Position numbers and translations under genes: made by a program. The notes below the pieces were generated by a model. That model ran no database searches and was not told where the DNA came from. It saw only the letters and a list, made by a program, of their open reading frames with translations. From Apodospora peruviana (Eukaryota > Ascomycota > Sordariomycetes > Sordariales > Lasiosphaeriaceae), in assembly GCA_033439685.1 (NCBI GenBank), contig JAUEDM010000003.1, positions 3,998,001-4,062,000 on the forward strand: a DNA stretch of 64,000 bases, given 5' to 3'. Below are positions 25,782 through 36,679 of this stretch, piece after piece; within the stretch, counting starts at the first letter, position 1, and every line of letters begins with the position of its first letter.

Positions 25782-26821
25782 CTACTGGAAAATGTTACCG
25801 CATTCGCAGCACACGAAGAAAAGTTTCTGTGGGAAGCTGTTAGCACATCAATCTTCTTTGCAACTGACGGCATTAGGGCAAGCTACTCACCATTCCGGTC
25901 TCGGCGCTTCGCTGCTGTGACTGGAAAAACACGGCCTCGTTATGGCTACAGGCAGGACAGATCCTGTTTGACCTCGGGAGCTAAGAGACAAGAAATATCA
26001 TTGTCAGCCAGCGGTCCAAGATCGGTAAAGTCAACCGAGTCCGTTCTGCAACAGAAACAGAAAACAGCCTTTCTTCCACCGCCGCCAGCCGGACGTCCAA
26101 GTCCGTGAGTCATCCAAAGAGTAGCCAATCAAGTAAAGAGCCAAGGTATAGTCGGATCGGGTTGTTGGAAACGTGATTGTCGTTGTGGTCGTTACAGTCA
26201 TGTGAAAGAGTTGAGGTCCAGGAGGACTCAAATGGATCTCTCGTAATCCAGATACTCTCCAGCGTTTATCTCCATTGAATCCTCATTCTCTAGGGTCAGG
26301 CTTCCCAGGTATCCTGCCGTTCGGGCCATAAGGGAGGCTAGATCATCACCATCCTGGGCGGTGCCGTTGTCGTCGTCGAGCCCGAGGTGGAAATCCTGGT
26401 CTGCTTTGGCGGCAAGTTCATGCTGCGCAGGCACCACTGCGTAGTTCTTGCTACAGACGCCACAGACGATGAAGCCCCCGCAACACGCACAGTAGACATA
26501 GGAGGAGGCGTCCGACTCTTTGCGACCAGCAGCATCACAAGAAGAAAGAGAATGGCGACCACCTACCGTAGGATCACTGCCCACATCTTGCGTGACGCCT
26601 GCCGTCTCACCGGCCTGGTTGTTGAATTCGTTGCGGTAGATGCAGCTCGAGGTTGCCGGCATGGAGAAGTTGCAGGTCCGGCAGGTGAAGAGCAGCTTGT
26701 GCTCTTGCTCGTCCTCCTTCGGGTACAGCATGTTGCTGCATTCTGAGCAGAAGCGGAACGTGATAGGTTCGAGCTTCTTGGTAGTCTTTTCGCCGGAATC
26801 AGAGGGGGCGGGGGAAGACAT
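25782..26821 (-). CDS. RPB9: RNA polymerase II subunit Rpb9
   Basis: Small zinc-ribbon subunit of RNA polymerase II, at the jaw, needed for start-site choice, elongation fidelity and TFIIS response. Three exons on the minus strand: 26821-26567, 25980-25891 and 25826-25782. The joints are GSDPT-LPRSNRICPAC and SAETGM-KLFFVCCECGNIFQ, giving 129 aa. The N-terminal zinc ribbon uses Cys25, Cys28, Cys47 and Cys50; the C-terminal TFIIS-like ribbon uses Cys93, Cys96, Cys121 and Cys124. The FFQSQQRSAETGM motif is diagnostic. The first intron (25981-26566) is 586 nt, far longer than the others here, and stays open in the exon-1 frame for 112 more codons (see findings). The second intron is 64 nt. A competing acceptor for exon 3 16 nt upstream would break the frame. 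Confidence 0.94.
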
Positions 26822-28597
26822 TGTTGGGTTTATTGTGCGTTAGCGATCGTATGCTCGACAGCGGGAAGGTATCGAGGTCGAGGTGGAAGCGCGCGATGGG
26901 GTCGGTGGGCGTCGATGCGCTGGTTTGTTGTGACGCGATTTTCTTTGCTGTCGCGATGGTTTGGAGTCGGTGGGTGGAATGGAAGAATCGTGCAGGCTTA
27001 AATTTTGCGGTTGCAGCTTTCTGAAAGTCAAGCAATGAATGATGAAAAGAGAGAAATGGCTGATGAAAGTGAATGGAATTTTGTTTCTGTCGCTTGCCGT
27101 TTGCTTCTGAATGAAAGGGCGACGCCACCGAGGGACCTTGCCCAGGACCCACTTGTTTAAGCTGGCGATAAGAGCTTATCGGCCAAGTCACGCACAGCTG
27201 CTAAAGCGGCAGTCATCCCAACGGCCAGACGACGCTTGCCAAAGAAGAGAGCCACAAATTTCGAAATTTAATATCGGTTTCATGCCTGGATTCATTATAC
27301 TCTACGGTATTTGTAGATATTTCAAAGTTATCATGCCTAACTTACTTCGGGTCATGTCGAGGCATAGAAGGCCATCAAAGCGGGTCGAGTAGCTGGTGGC
27401 TTGCAGATATGTACTGGCCGTGTCAGTCAGCACCCAACTGACCTTCTCACATGGACTTGTGACCATCACTGACTGTATACCTATACACTATATCCATATT
27501 GGAAATTAGCCAGGATTTTCGAAAGGGTAGCTTGTTAGCTAGGTGGTTGTCGGGGAGAACAGCTGAGGGCATAACAAAGGACGGACCACAGGATGATCTT
27601 CCCATTCTACCGCGCTCCCGGGTTCCTTGACGCTGGCAAGGCCCGGCTCGAGCTGCACTATATCTCGGTCTGCACTATATCTCGGTCTGCACTATATCTC
27701 GGTCTGCCGACGTCACATCAGGAGGACCGGCTGTAATACGCAGCAACCTTATGATGGACATCTGATGGACGTCAAAGGAGAGACCAGCGATGAGAGATGT
27801 ACGATAATATCCATTTGTCAGTTGCCGCACAAGCACACCACCCCGCACAACAGTCTCCGGGACCTCGTGATTGACCTTGCATAAAGTGCCTGCCACACCT
27901 CGTTGTGTTTTTGCTCAGGACATGGCGAGGCAGACCAGTAGGAAGCGAGGTGTCAGACGCGAAAGATGCAGGTGAGATCCCGCCCTGACAACAATGGGCA
28001 AGAACCTGGTGAGCTTTTGGTTGGGGCCAGCCAGCCCGATGCCAGCTCCAGGTTTGATGGCGGGAAGGTCAGGTCGTGACAGTGCTGTGGCCGAACAGTT
28101 AGGCGCCAAGCCCGCCCCTCCTCCACCACCCTTGCTCCCATCTTCCTGCCAAGCCCGCAAGGCCCGCCGGCTGGGACCCGCCCTCCGCATCCAGCAGATG
28201 CGCGTGCCTCTCCAAGGTCACACACGCAGCAGCGTCCCTACGATGGGGTCCCTCCCCATCGTCAATCGTGTGCTGCTGCTTCTTTCCCACTTTCATCCCA
28301 TCCTGCCACCGCATTCCCGTCATTTCGCTTTCTGCAACCCCCGCGATTTTTCAGCACGTCACCGGTCACTGGGTGTGGTTCGGGTCTTCTGCCGGCTCTA
28401 CTCACTCACTTCGTACTTTTTCTTGGTCCTCCTCCCTTCACCCAGAGTACGTTGTTTGCTTTGCCCAAAACAAATAACATCATTTCCCAGTAGCAACAAG
28501 GCCTTCGAAACGAAGGAATCGAAATCTCGCGACCATATCACGGCACACGCGACGACCTACCGAAACGATAATCATCATCAATAGAACGGAACCAACC
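26822..28597. other. Shared upstream region of RPB9 and Pin1/Ess1
   Basis: 1.8-kb divergent promoter region. It contains three tandem copies of a 17-mer at 27653-27703. The proximal Pin1 side (28.25-28.6 kb) is C/T-rich. No gene is recognised. Confidence 0.5.
27653..27707. repeat. Tandem repeat, 17-mer x3
   Basis: Unit CTGCACTATATCTCGGT repeated exactly three times, followed by the first four bases of a fourth copy. Perfect identity suggests recent expansion. It lies in the RPB9/Pin1 divergent promoter region. Confidence 0.95.
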
Positions 28598-29455
28598 ATG
28601 TCTGATGTGAGTTGCGATATCCTCCTCTAGTTCAGAGCCTTGCCAAGGGCAGCAGCCGTTCAAGCCAGCCATGGCGCAGGGCAGCCTTGTTCCCAAACAA
28701 ACAATAGCCCAATCCCACCATAGCTTTGCTAACCTCTTCCCTCAAGCAATCATCCGCCGAAACGGGCCTGCCCGCCAACTGGGAGGTGCGCCACAGCCAG
28801 AGCAAGAACCTACCGTACTACTTCAACCATGTCGAGAAGAACTCGCGCTGGGAGCCGCCAGCAGGAACGGACACGGAGAAGCTCAAGCTCTACATGGCTA
28901 AATATCATAGCGAGAGCTTAGTCACAGCTTCGGGAGCCTCCAAGGAGGGCAAAATTCGCGCGGCCCACCTGCTGGTGAAGCACAACGAGAGTCGGCGACC
29001 GTCAAGCTGGAGAGAGGTGCGTTTTAAATAGATACCACCCACCTCTAGTTTCAGCCAACTGACAGAAATACTAGGCCGAGATCACACGCAGCAAGAGCGA
29101 GGCGCTTCGCATCATCCAGTCGTACGACGAGCGCATCAAGCGCGGCGAGATCAGCCTCGGCGAGCTGGCGCTGACCGAGTCGGACTGCAGCAGCGCGCGC
29201 AAGAGGGGCGACCTGGGCTACTTTGGCCGCGGTGACATGCAAAAGGAATTTGAGGATGCTGCTTTTCCACTGCAGCCTGGTGAGGTCTCGGGGATCGTTG
29301 ATACCGCGAGCGGCTTGCACTTGATTGAGAGGTAAATAAACACCCATTTGATGGCGCAGCGCTTCTTCTTCTTTCCATTTTTTCTTTTCCCTTTTGGCGT
29401 GAACAATTCGGACGCATTTTTACTAACTGATCCACCACTGTTTAGACTTGAATAG
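28598..29455 (+). CDS. ESS1: Pin1/Ess1-type peptidyl-prolyl cis-trans isomerase
   Basis: Phospho-Ser/Thr-Pro specific prolyl isomerase acting on RNA polymerase II CTD and cell-cycle proteins. Four exons: 28598-28606 (MSD), 28747-29016, 29075-29331 and 29446-29455, with introns of 140, 58 and 114 nt, giving 181 aa. The WW domain spans about residues 11-41 (Trp15 and Trp38; NLPYYFNHV). The parvulin domain spans about 66-181, with the phosphate-binding basic cluster KHNESRRPSSW, active-site Cys131 in ESDCSSARKRGDLG, and the closing GLHLIER. Fungal enzymes carry a longer WW-PPIase linker than human Pin1, as seen here. The last exon encodes only the end of Arg plus Leu-Glu and stop; if the last intron were retained, a stop follows Arg at once, so the protein would lose only two residues. 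Confidence 0.96.
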
Positions 29456-30305
29456 AGGTCTCCTTCAATAATTACAGCCTCCCGTCCGGCCGATGGGGGC
29501 CCAGGAGACAGAGAGCAACAGAAGCGAACGGGTTACCTACGGAAAATGAACCGTCGACGTTCCATCCCTTCTGCCGAAGAACTTTGAACCTCGCTACGAA
29601 AAAGGCGTGCCAAAAATATATCTACAAAAAAAAAGATATGAGACGGGAAAAGTTATTGAGGAAGAGTGAGAGAGAGAGCGAGCCTGGTCTGTACGTACGA
29701 GGCCTGCGCTCCAAATAACAAAAAGTCGACAAAAAAACGACGAGCCGACGATCTTTTGTTGGATGGACGGGCGGACATTTGTGTGCGTTTGTATAGCCTG
29801 CCAACCAGTCGGCCAAGCAGCCGCCCTAGTTAGGCTGGCTTATGTTAGCGATGATGTGACGCGGTTTTCGCAGATATTGCTCATTAGCATAAAGTCAGCG
29901 ATTATTACTTCACCTGCGTTTCCGTTGTTGGTGCCTGTCAGTGCCTACCTTACTATGACATTCTTAGGTCAGAGTGGTACAAAATGCTTGTGTATCGGCG
30001 CCTTCTGTCTGTCGTCCGTGATAAACACAACAACAGTTCCTTGACGGTAGGCATCTTTCAACGCCCAACTCACCGGGAAGTTGATCAAGGTTCACACAGC
30101 AGTATTTTCAGGCTTGGCTTCGTGTGTGGGTGTACTATCAATGGTGCAACAATATATGGGTTGTTGTCAAGGTCTGGCCGGCCTAGGTAGGTAGGTAGAA
30201 AGAAGTGAAGTCCTACAGACCCTCTACCATCCCCCATACCACCCAGGTATCCATTTTGAATGTTTCTCTTCAAAACACCAACCCGAAATACAAGTCCCAC
30301 CAATC

Positions 30306-30331
30306 AAACGGGAGTCGTAGCTCGACCGTTT
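30306..30331. repeat. Hairpin repeat copy 1
   Basis: AAACGG and CCGTTT form a 6-bp perfect inverted repeat around a 14-nt loop that also contains GAG and CTC able to extend the stem. A second copy lies 112 bp downstream and differs only at two loop bases (GT versus AA). Confidence 0.8.
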
Positions 30332-30417
30332 TCCACTGTCCCAGTATCTTTTCCTAACAAGATACCTAGCCAACTAACTCCCAACTGAAGATACAAAAGC
30401 CTGAAACCAAAGCCACA

Positions 30418-30443
30418 AAACGGGAGTCAAAGCTCGACCGTTT
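30418..30443. repeat. Hairpin repeat copy 2
   Basis: Same 26-nt element as at 30306: AAACGG and CCGTTT stem arms are conserved, and the loop differs at two adjacent bases. Confidence 0.8.
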
Positions 30444-30854
30444 TTTCTCTAGAAAGGGGGTATATTGAACAACAAACGCCGAAAGCCAACCAACCAGAAC
30501 AAACCTGATCACAGTAAAATCCAAACCCAGAAAAATGCCCATTTTCCGTTTTTGTCGTCAGAAACATTATCATCGCTGCATATCCCCGCGGTCCATAAAA
30601 ACGCCCCCCAAAATATTTTTGTACTCTCGTAAACTCTCCAGGAGCCCGAGTCGGCAATCCAGTCCAGTCCCATCCCATTCCCATCCATATGAAAACAAAT
30701 ATTAACAAATCCCATCGCATCATTAAACAATAACATCGTAAATCGGGTTGAATATGTCGAAATGTGTGTAGAACACATGGTCATGGACATCTCCATGTTA
30801 AAACCCGTAAAAACAATAAACAGACATGGTAGGAAAATGACAGAGCGAGTTGTT

Positions 30855-32899
30855 TCATGCGGTCGTGATGGAAATTTGGTCCAAGATCCAACCAGTGAGC
30901 GGCCCAATCGTCGAGAAGGTGACAGTCATAAGACCGAGCGCGATCATGGAGAGCGCCGAGTACGGCGCTGCGTCGCTCTTGACTTCGTAAAGATACGCCG
31001 TGCCCATGGCGGCCGAGTTGATGCCGATCGTGATCCCCGCGGCCACCGTGCGCGGATCATTTGCTGCTAGCATTTGATCAACTTTTGCATCCCCCCTCTG
31101 CGCTTCGATATCGTCTTCCCCTCGGGCCGCCGTTGCCGAGTCACCACAGGCAGCACTATCGCCAAGCTTGGCGATGCTCGTTGTAGTGGTCGTCGTGGTG
31201 GTAGTGGTGATAATCACCCCGTTCGGCACATGTGCGCGGCCAGCCCTGACCCGCCGGCGGCAACCACCCAAAACCGAGTGGACTTTTTTCTCAAGCCACG
31301 TACCAACGCCGAAGCCGAGGCCCATCTGGAAAATGATGCCGCTGACCACGACCATGGCGGCGTTGAGGCCGTCGTCGCCGTCCATCATCGCCATGACGGG
31401 GCTGCCCAGCGCAAGCGTCACGCTCCGCGCAGCAAAGGCAACGTCGCGGCCCGCTGGTCCAAGGCCGACCGCGTGTGCGGATAAGGGGCCGAGAACGAGG
31501 TTTCCGATTGCCAGGGCCGATGAGACGAGAAATACGGTCAAGCCTGCACGGGAGAGCAGCTGGCGACGGTACTCGTATAGCTTGAGACCCCACGACACGA
31601 GGCCTGCGTTGAGGATGGACAGCGCGATGTCACCGGCGGCTACTGATGGTGACGAGTCGGGCTTGGATGAGATTTGGAGAATAAGTTCGGATAAAGGGGT
31701 ATTGGTCTGAAGGGTGTTCAGCATCTCCGGGAGGGGGCGGTCGCTGATGGAGCCGTCGATGAGGACAAAGGTCATCATCACGAGGGAAGTCCAGAGGACG
31801 GCATTAAAGACACCAAAGAGGATGGTGCGGAGCCAGGGCCGAAGCCGCTGGTTCGTTTTGATGGCTGTTTGGATTGCGAGTGTGGTCAGCCAGACGGCGA
31901 TGTGAAGACAGATGCCGAGGATGGCGTCATTTTGGACCTTGTACCGAAGGGGAATGCCGACTGTGAGGGTGAGGAGCCAGAATAGTAGGAGGAGGGGGTT
32001 GTGGAGGGCCCACTCGAAAAGACGGGACCACCATCCAGATAGTGTGTTGTCAACCATCTCGGCAGGTACTTCGTCATGACCAGGAGGTTCGATTTGTCCA
32101 GATGTAGCGGAGGATTCGTCGCAAGGTGCGCTTTGGTCACTGTCCCTTAGTCCCCTCTCTAAACAATCGGACTTGCTCGACAACCAAAACTGTTTGCTTA
32201 GGCGTCCTTCAATCCCGTCGCCGCCGACCTCTGACGAGCTGTTGCAATCTAGGAACCGCTTGTCCCAGCGCCCCACGAGGGACTGGATTGGTAAGGCGAG
32301 GAAGTATGAGACGAAGGTGTTGATCACGCCAGTCATAACTACGCAAGTCTATCAGCATGGGCTCTCTTCGCACGGCGGATGGAATGGCCCAGACTCACGA
32401 AAACATGCAATGATCTGCCCCACGGTGCGACCATCGGCCATAGGGTTCCGACATATCATGATAAACGGTATGGTGAAGCCAATTGACATATGTCGATTCA
32501 AGAGATCGGCCTGGTTTGGCTAATCAGCATCACGATGACTCTGGTTTGAGCAGAATAGGGGATGCCCTAAAGCCAGACAAAACTCACCGCGCACCTTAGA
32601 TATCTATGGTAGAAATCTTCAACCCCTGATACTAACAAGCTCATTATAGAGATGAAACCAAACACAGCCGTCATGGCTAATATGGACGGAGGAAACTCGC
32701 CGCTTCTGGGACCTAACAGGCGCTCTATGCCGGCGATGAGGAGTTGGGCCAGAATGGCAAGCAGCATTGCGATCACGCCGTCCCAGAACTTGGCCAGGAG
32801 GCTCGTCCGGTTTACGGAGGATGTTGATTGAGTTGGCCGTACGATGGCTGGTGACATTGCCCCCGTTGGGAGCGGACGTGATGACGCTGCCATGTCCAT
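30855..32899 (-). CDS. LrgA-LrgB fusion membrane protein
   Basis: Multi-pass membrane protein combining an LrgA/CidA-like N-terminal half with an LrgB/CidB-like C-terminal half. Three exons on the minus strand: 32899-32588, 32510-32399 and 32338-30855, with introns of 77 and 60 nt, giving 635 aa. The N-terminal part has hydrophobic helices (IAMLLAILAQLLIAGI; ILAMTAVFGFISIMSLLVSG). The C-terminal part carries LrgB-type signatures, including SVTLALGSPVMAMM, AAMVVVSGIIFQMGLGFGVG, then AAGITIGINSAAMGTAYL and ALSMIALGLMTVTFSTIGP. A hydrophilic loop at about residues 535-585 contains ten consecutive threonines. Bacterial LrgAB/CidAB are linked to murein hydrolase control and pyruvate transport, and the plant homologue PLGG1 exports glycolate/glycerate from plastids. 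Transport of a small organic acid is thus plausible but inferred. The second exon may alternatively begin 9 nt earlier (in frame). Confidence 0.82.
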
Positions 32900-35800
32900 C
32901 TCGATCCAAGGCCACGGCAGTGGAGGTGGAGTTGGTGTCTACTTCCACGAGATGTGACTGGAAGCGAGCAGTAGTGACTGATGATGATACAAAGAATGTG
33001 GTGTTTATAATGATGGTGTGGTGTTTGCTCGCACGCATAGCAAAGCTGTGGTTGTGAGACACGGACAACGAAAAGCAGGTGAGTCGAGGTGTAAGGAAAC
33101 CAAAATGGGCAAGCAAGTCACACTTAAAGAAAGGGGACCAAAGCTGTATTGATCCACATCCACCTCGTGGTGTCTGGAACACACAGTGAATGCAGGAGCC
33201 AGTGGCGCATTGTGGGCGGACTGACGGACGGTTCGTTTCGCGTTTGTATTCCCCGTCCCATGTGGTCCCAAGTCAAGTCCTTGGAAGTGAATCAGTTCGT
33301 TGTGTTGGCTGGTCCCCTTGTGTCCGGTTACGCTCCCGGGGGCCTGGGAACTCACTTCACTGTAAACACTAAGGGAATAATTATACCCGCCAATCCTGGG
33401 CCGCCATTCGTGATGTCCGTCCCTGTTGGCCAGTCTCGCCACCCTCCCCCCCCCCCCCCCCCCCCCCAAACGCTGTGTCATGGCCAGCCAAGGTCCTGTC
33501 CGGTGCCATTCACTCACCGTGGCTGACGGCGCGGGGTGAGTGAGTCCTTGGAGACAAGTCCCTTACTTTCTGTCCAAGGAGGTAAGGTAGGCTGTAAGTC
33601 GTGACACGGCAGGGTCTGCGACCCAGGCCCGTCCGTCTAGAGATCGAGCGAATGGGCAGAAATGGATGAGGGGGAGGGGATCGAATCTCCTTGGGTGCGT
33701 TTGTCCGCTTCGGGACCATGAGCAGGGAAGGGGTTGGACCCTTGGACCGCGGGTGTGGCTGTGAGTGACGTGAGGGAAAGACTGACACGTCAATATGTCG
33801 GTGAAGATAACTGCTGGCCCTATTTTGGGAGAGGATGTGTGTGTATTCTCATGTTCCCGAACAACACGATATACGTGGACCCGCGATCGCCTGCAGACTG
33901 AGGTCAAACAGAGAGAGGTACAAAGACGGGACAAGGAGGCACAACGCACACACCGGGACCCTCGGATTGACCACACCACCGGGGAACGAGAAGGACAATA
34001 GATATGAAAATATGAAGCAAGAGAACGCCATCTTGACCACTGGGCCGGATATCCCAAGCAAGAAGTCACCATGAATCGGAGAGCTGGATTATAAACATCA
34101 GAGAGGGTGGAGAGTCCCATGTCGTTCGTTGAGTTTCTTTGATGGATAAAGATTCCAGAGGTCCATAATGGGAGGAGGGGAGAGTTGTCCCCGAGATCTG
34201 CTTTGCATGCATGCAGGGTACATGATGCTTCAGGTAGGCAGCGTTGTGTGCAGGAGAGAAAAGTACCGCGCACGGGGAAGAGAATAACTGGCCGGCGTGT
34301 CACTTCCCTTCTCTCGACCGTCTGGGAGTGATCCAATTCAGGTGAAGGTGCAGGGGCTCCCGCTGCCAAAGGTCAGCCATGGACCCTTCCAGCAGGAGGA
34401 GGCTTTCCTGTGCGCCTCTACACCGTGGCCTGTGTCATCCACTCCCTGCCCTGACCCAGGTGGGCGTCTCGGAGTATTGATGCGAAAGCGAAGGCGGGGA
34501 AAGGGCAGGACCGTAAAGTGCAGCAGGCAAAGAAACGCTGAGAGAGACATGAGAACGTGATTCGTCACGATCAACCAAGCATCCCCGGGCGGCTACCTTG
34601 GTGAGGCTTGATGATGGTGGGTGTCCTCGGGACGAATTGCCCTCCGGGTCGTGCGTGCGATCGCCACGGGTGACCCAAATGCTGAGATCTGAAGTATCGA
34701 CCGACGGCAGCGGCAGAGGACGGGAACCGTTGGCTCGAGATGTGAGTTCTGACGTCTTCCGTCAATTTTTTGCTGTTGCCGGCCCGGCGCCTGGCCCCGG
34801 CCTGGTTAGGCTCTCCCTGCGGTACCGTCGGGACCCGGGAGGCTGATCGAGCCAGTCAGGGTCTTCTCGGCAGTTGTTGGGGTCAGGTTCCAGGATGGGT
34901 AAGGTAGGGGTACTTGACTGGCCATGTCTTGACTGTCAAAAACACGTGTGTTTGGAACCAGGAAAAGTACCTTGCCTCAGACAAACAAGGAGTGTGCGGA
35001 ATGCGGTACCCAGGCCTTGACCTCAGGAAAGTTGAGAAGTCGATGCCCGGCCAAACCCCACACCCAGGGGAAGATGCGGGAAGGAGCCGACGGGATGCAT
35101 ATCATCATATCCAGGCACTCTAGGGGTGCCTTCCAAGTTGCCGTCAACACCAAGACGACCCGCAAACAGGAGAAGGAGAGGGCTGGGTCCGCTCAAACGG
35201 GCAAGACCCAGGGCAAGCAGGAGGTGAGGCGATGAGGTGGTCCTACCTGACCGCCGGTAAGCAACCTCCATATGCGACTTCCATATGCAAAGCATCATGC
35301 TTGCTCCTGCTTTTCTGTACCTGTAGCCTGTCGGCAGGCCAAGGAGGCAAAGCACTTCAGCAATCCCAATGCGAGATTTGGTCGAGCTGCAATGCACTCC
35401 ACTGCTCTGCATCTCACCATCTGCTTGGGGCTGTCCACTTCAGATGAACGACGTCGACGCGATCCAAGCTCCAAACCGAAACGAAATTTTGACCCGACCA
35501 ACACCCGAGAATGTGATCGAAATTGTTTGGCAGCCATCCCCAGCTCACCCATTCTCCTACTCCGCATCCATCGCAAACGGAACTCGTCCAAAATGAGCGG
35601 ATGAGGAAGTTGGAGGTCAGAAAAGCAATCGTACTTTTTTGTGGCGGTGGAGATGCACATTGCCGCCCCGAAACAACGGTTGGCTACGGGTCGAGCCGTA
35701 CCTGATGTTCCCCCTCCACCGCGTCCGGTGCTGTGTGTTGTTGCGTGTAAGGAATATGTGCTGTGTGTTGTTCAATCCCAAAGCTCAGGTAAGGTTGTGT

Positions 35801-36679
35801 GCTTTGTGTGAAAGCGGCACGTTTTCGTGGAGCACCGTGGACAGCGAGACTGGAAATCCTTTGGATGGCTACAATTTTTGGGTTTGTCCGAGGAGCCCGC
35901 CGCCGCGTCTTCGTCGGGGGGAACGTTGCACACTTACACGACCGACTCCTTTCGAGTCCATTCCACGACTCCCAATGGAGATTTTCCGGGCCTTGGAGGG
36001 CTGGGTGCCTGGCGCTGTAACCTACCTCGGACATGTGCTGCCTGCTGACCGCGTTGCAGTTAAAGTCGATCGCATTTTGTTTTGTCGGGTCGTCCGTCCA
36101 TGGGATACTGAAGCTTCTCGGCTTCCGATCGTGAGATCGACCAGCGGCCACTGCATCTCGCCCCCCTTCACCTCCCCTTCCCCAATTTCCCTCTCCAGGT
36201 TCCGAGGACTGCGCGCGGCCAATGGATGGTTAGTATGCTGCCGTACTTCCTCAGCAAAGAATGTGTGCGACGAACTGCCAGCCAGCCTGCATGCCGTTGA
36301 CGGTCGTTGGCAGCCCAAGTCGAGGCATCATAGAATCGAGGAACGACGGGGAACGGGGACCGGAGTGTTGGTTGAGTAAAGTGTTGGCCTTCTACGGACG
36401 TAAGCCCGCGCCAAGCACGCCAACATCCTTAACCCTGACCCTCCTGGACCCCCGACGCCCGAGCCACATCCTGTCACTGGCGCGCCAAAATACAGGGGCT
36501 CAGGGCGAACCAAAACATTCCCGACCAGGAACCCGGGCATTTCCAGCCCTGGATGGGTTCACTTCCACGAGCGACAACTGCGACAGTAACACGCGGCACA
36601 TCGGCCATCCTGTGGAAGATCGAAATCAGAAATCGGGGTCCAACGCCCCGACGCGTCCATTCCCTGTATCTCACACTCA
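32900..36679. other. Gene-free stretch with poly-C tract
   Basis: 3.8-kb divergent region between the LrgAB-like gene and the HAUS3-like gene. It contains an uninterrupted C22 run at 33446-33467. Long frames here (for example minus strand 33563-34369 and plus strand 35639-36379) lack conserved motifs and have Arg/Ser/Pro/Cys-skewed composition, so I do not call them. Confidence 0.5.
33446..33467. repeat. Poly-C homopolymer (C22)
   Basis: Twenty-two consecutive C on the + strand in a noncoding region. Confidence 0.95.

Larger units (their letters stand above)
29456..30854. other. Convergent region between Pin1 and LrgAB-like gene
   Basis: No gene is seen. It contains 3' UTR-like A/T-rich sequence, a short TAGG-type simple repeat near 30186-30198, and two near-identical hairpins (30306-30331 and 30418-30443). 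Confidence 0.5.

Noticed and set aside
33563..34369. 268-codon minus-strand frame
   Set aside because: Ser/Arg/Pro/Cys-rich with no domain pattern or splice-supported extension; likely chance.
35639..36379. 246-codon plus frame before the HAUS3-like gene
   Set aside because: Composition is skewed to Arg/Cys/Pro, there is no family resemblance, and smaller frames overlap it.
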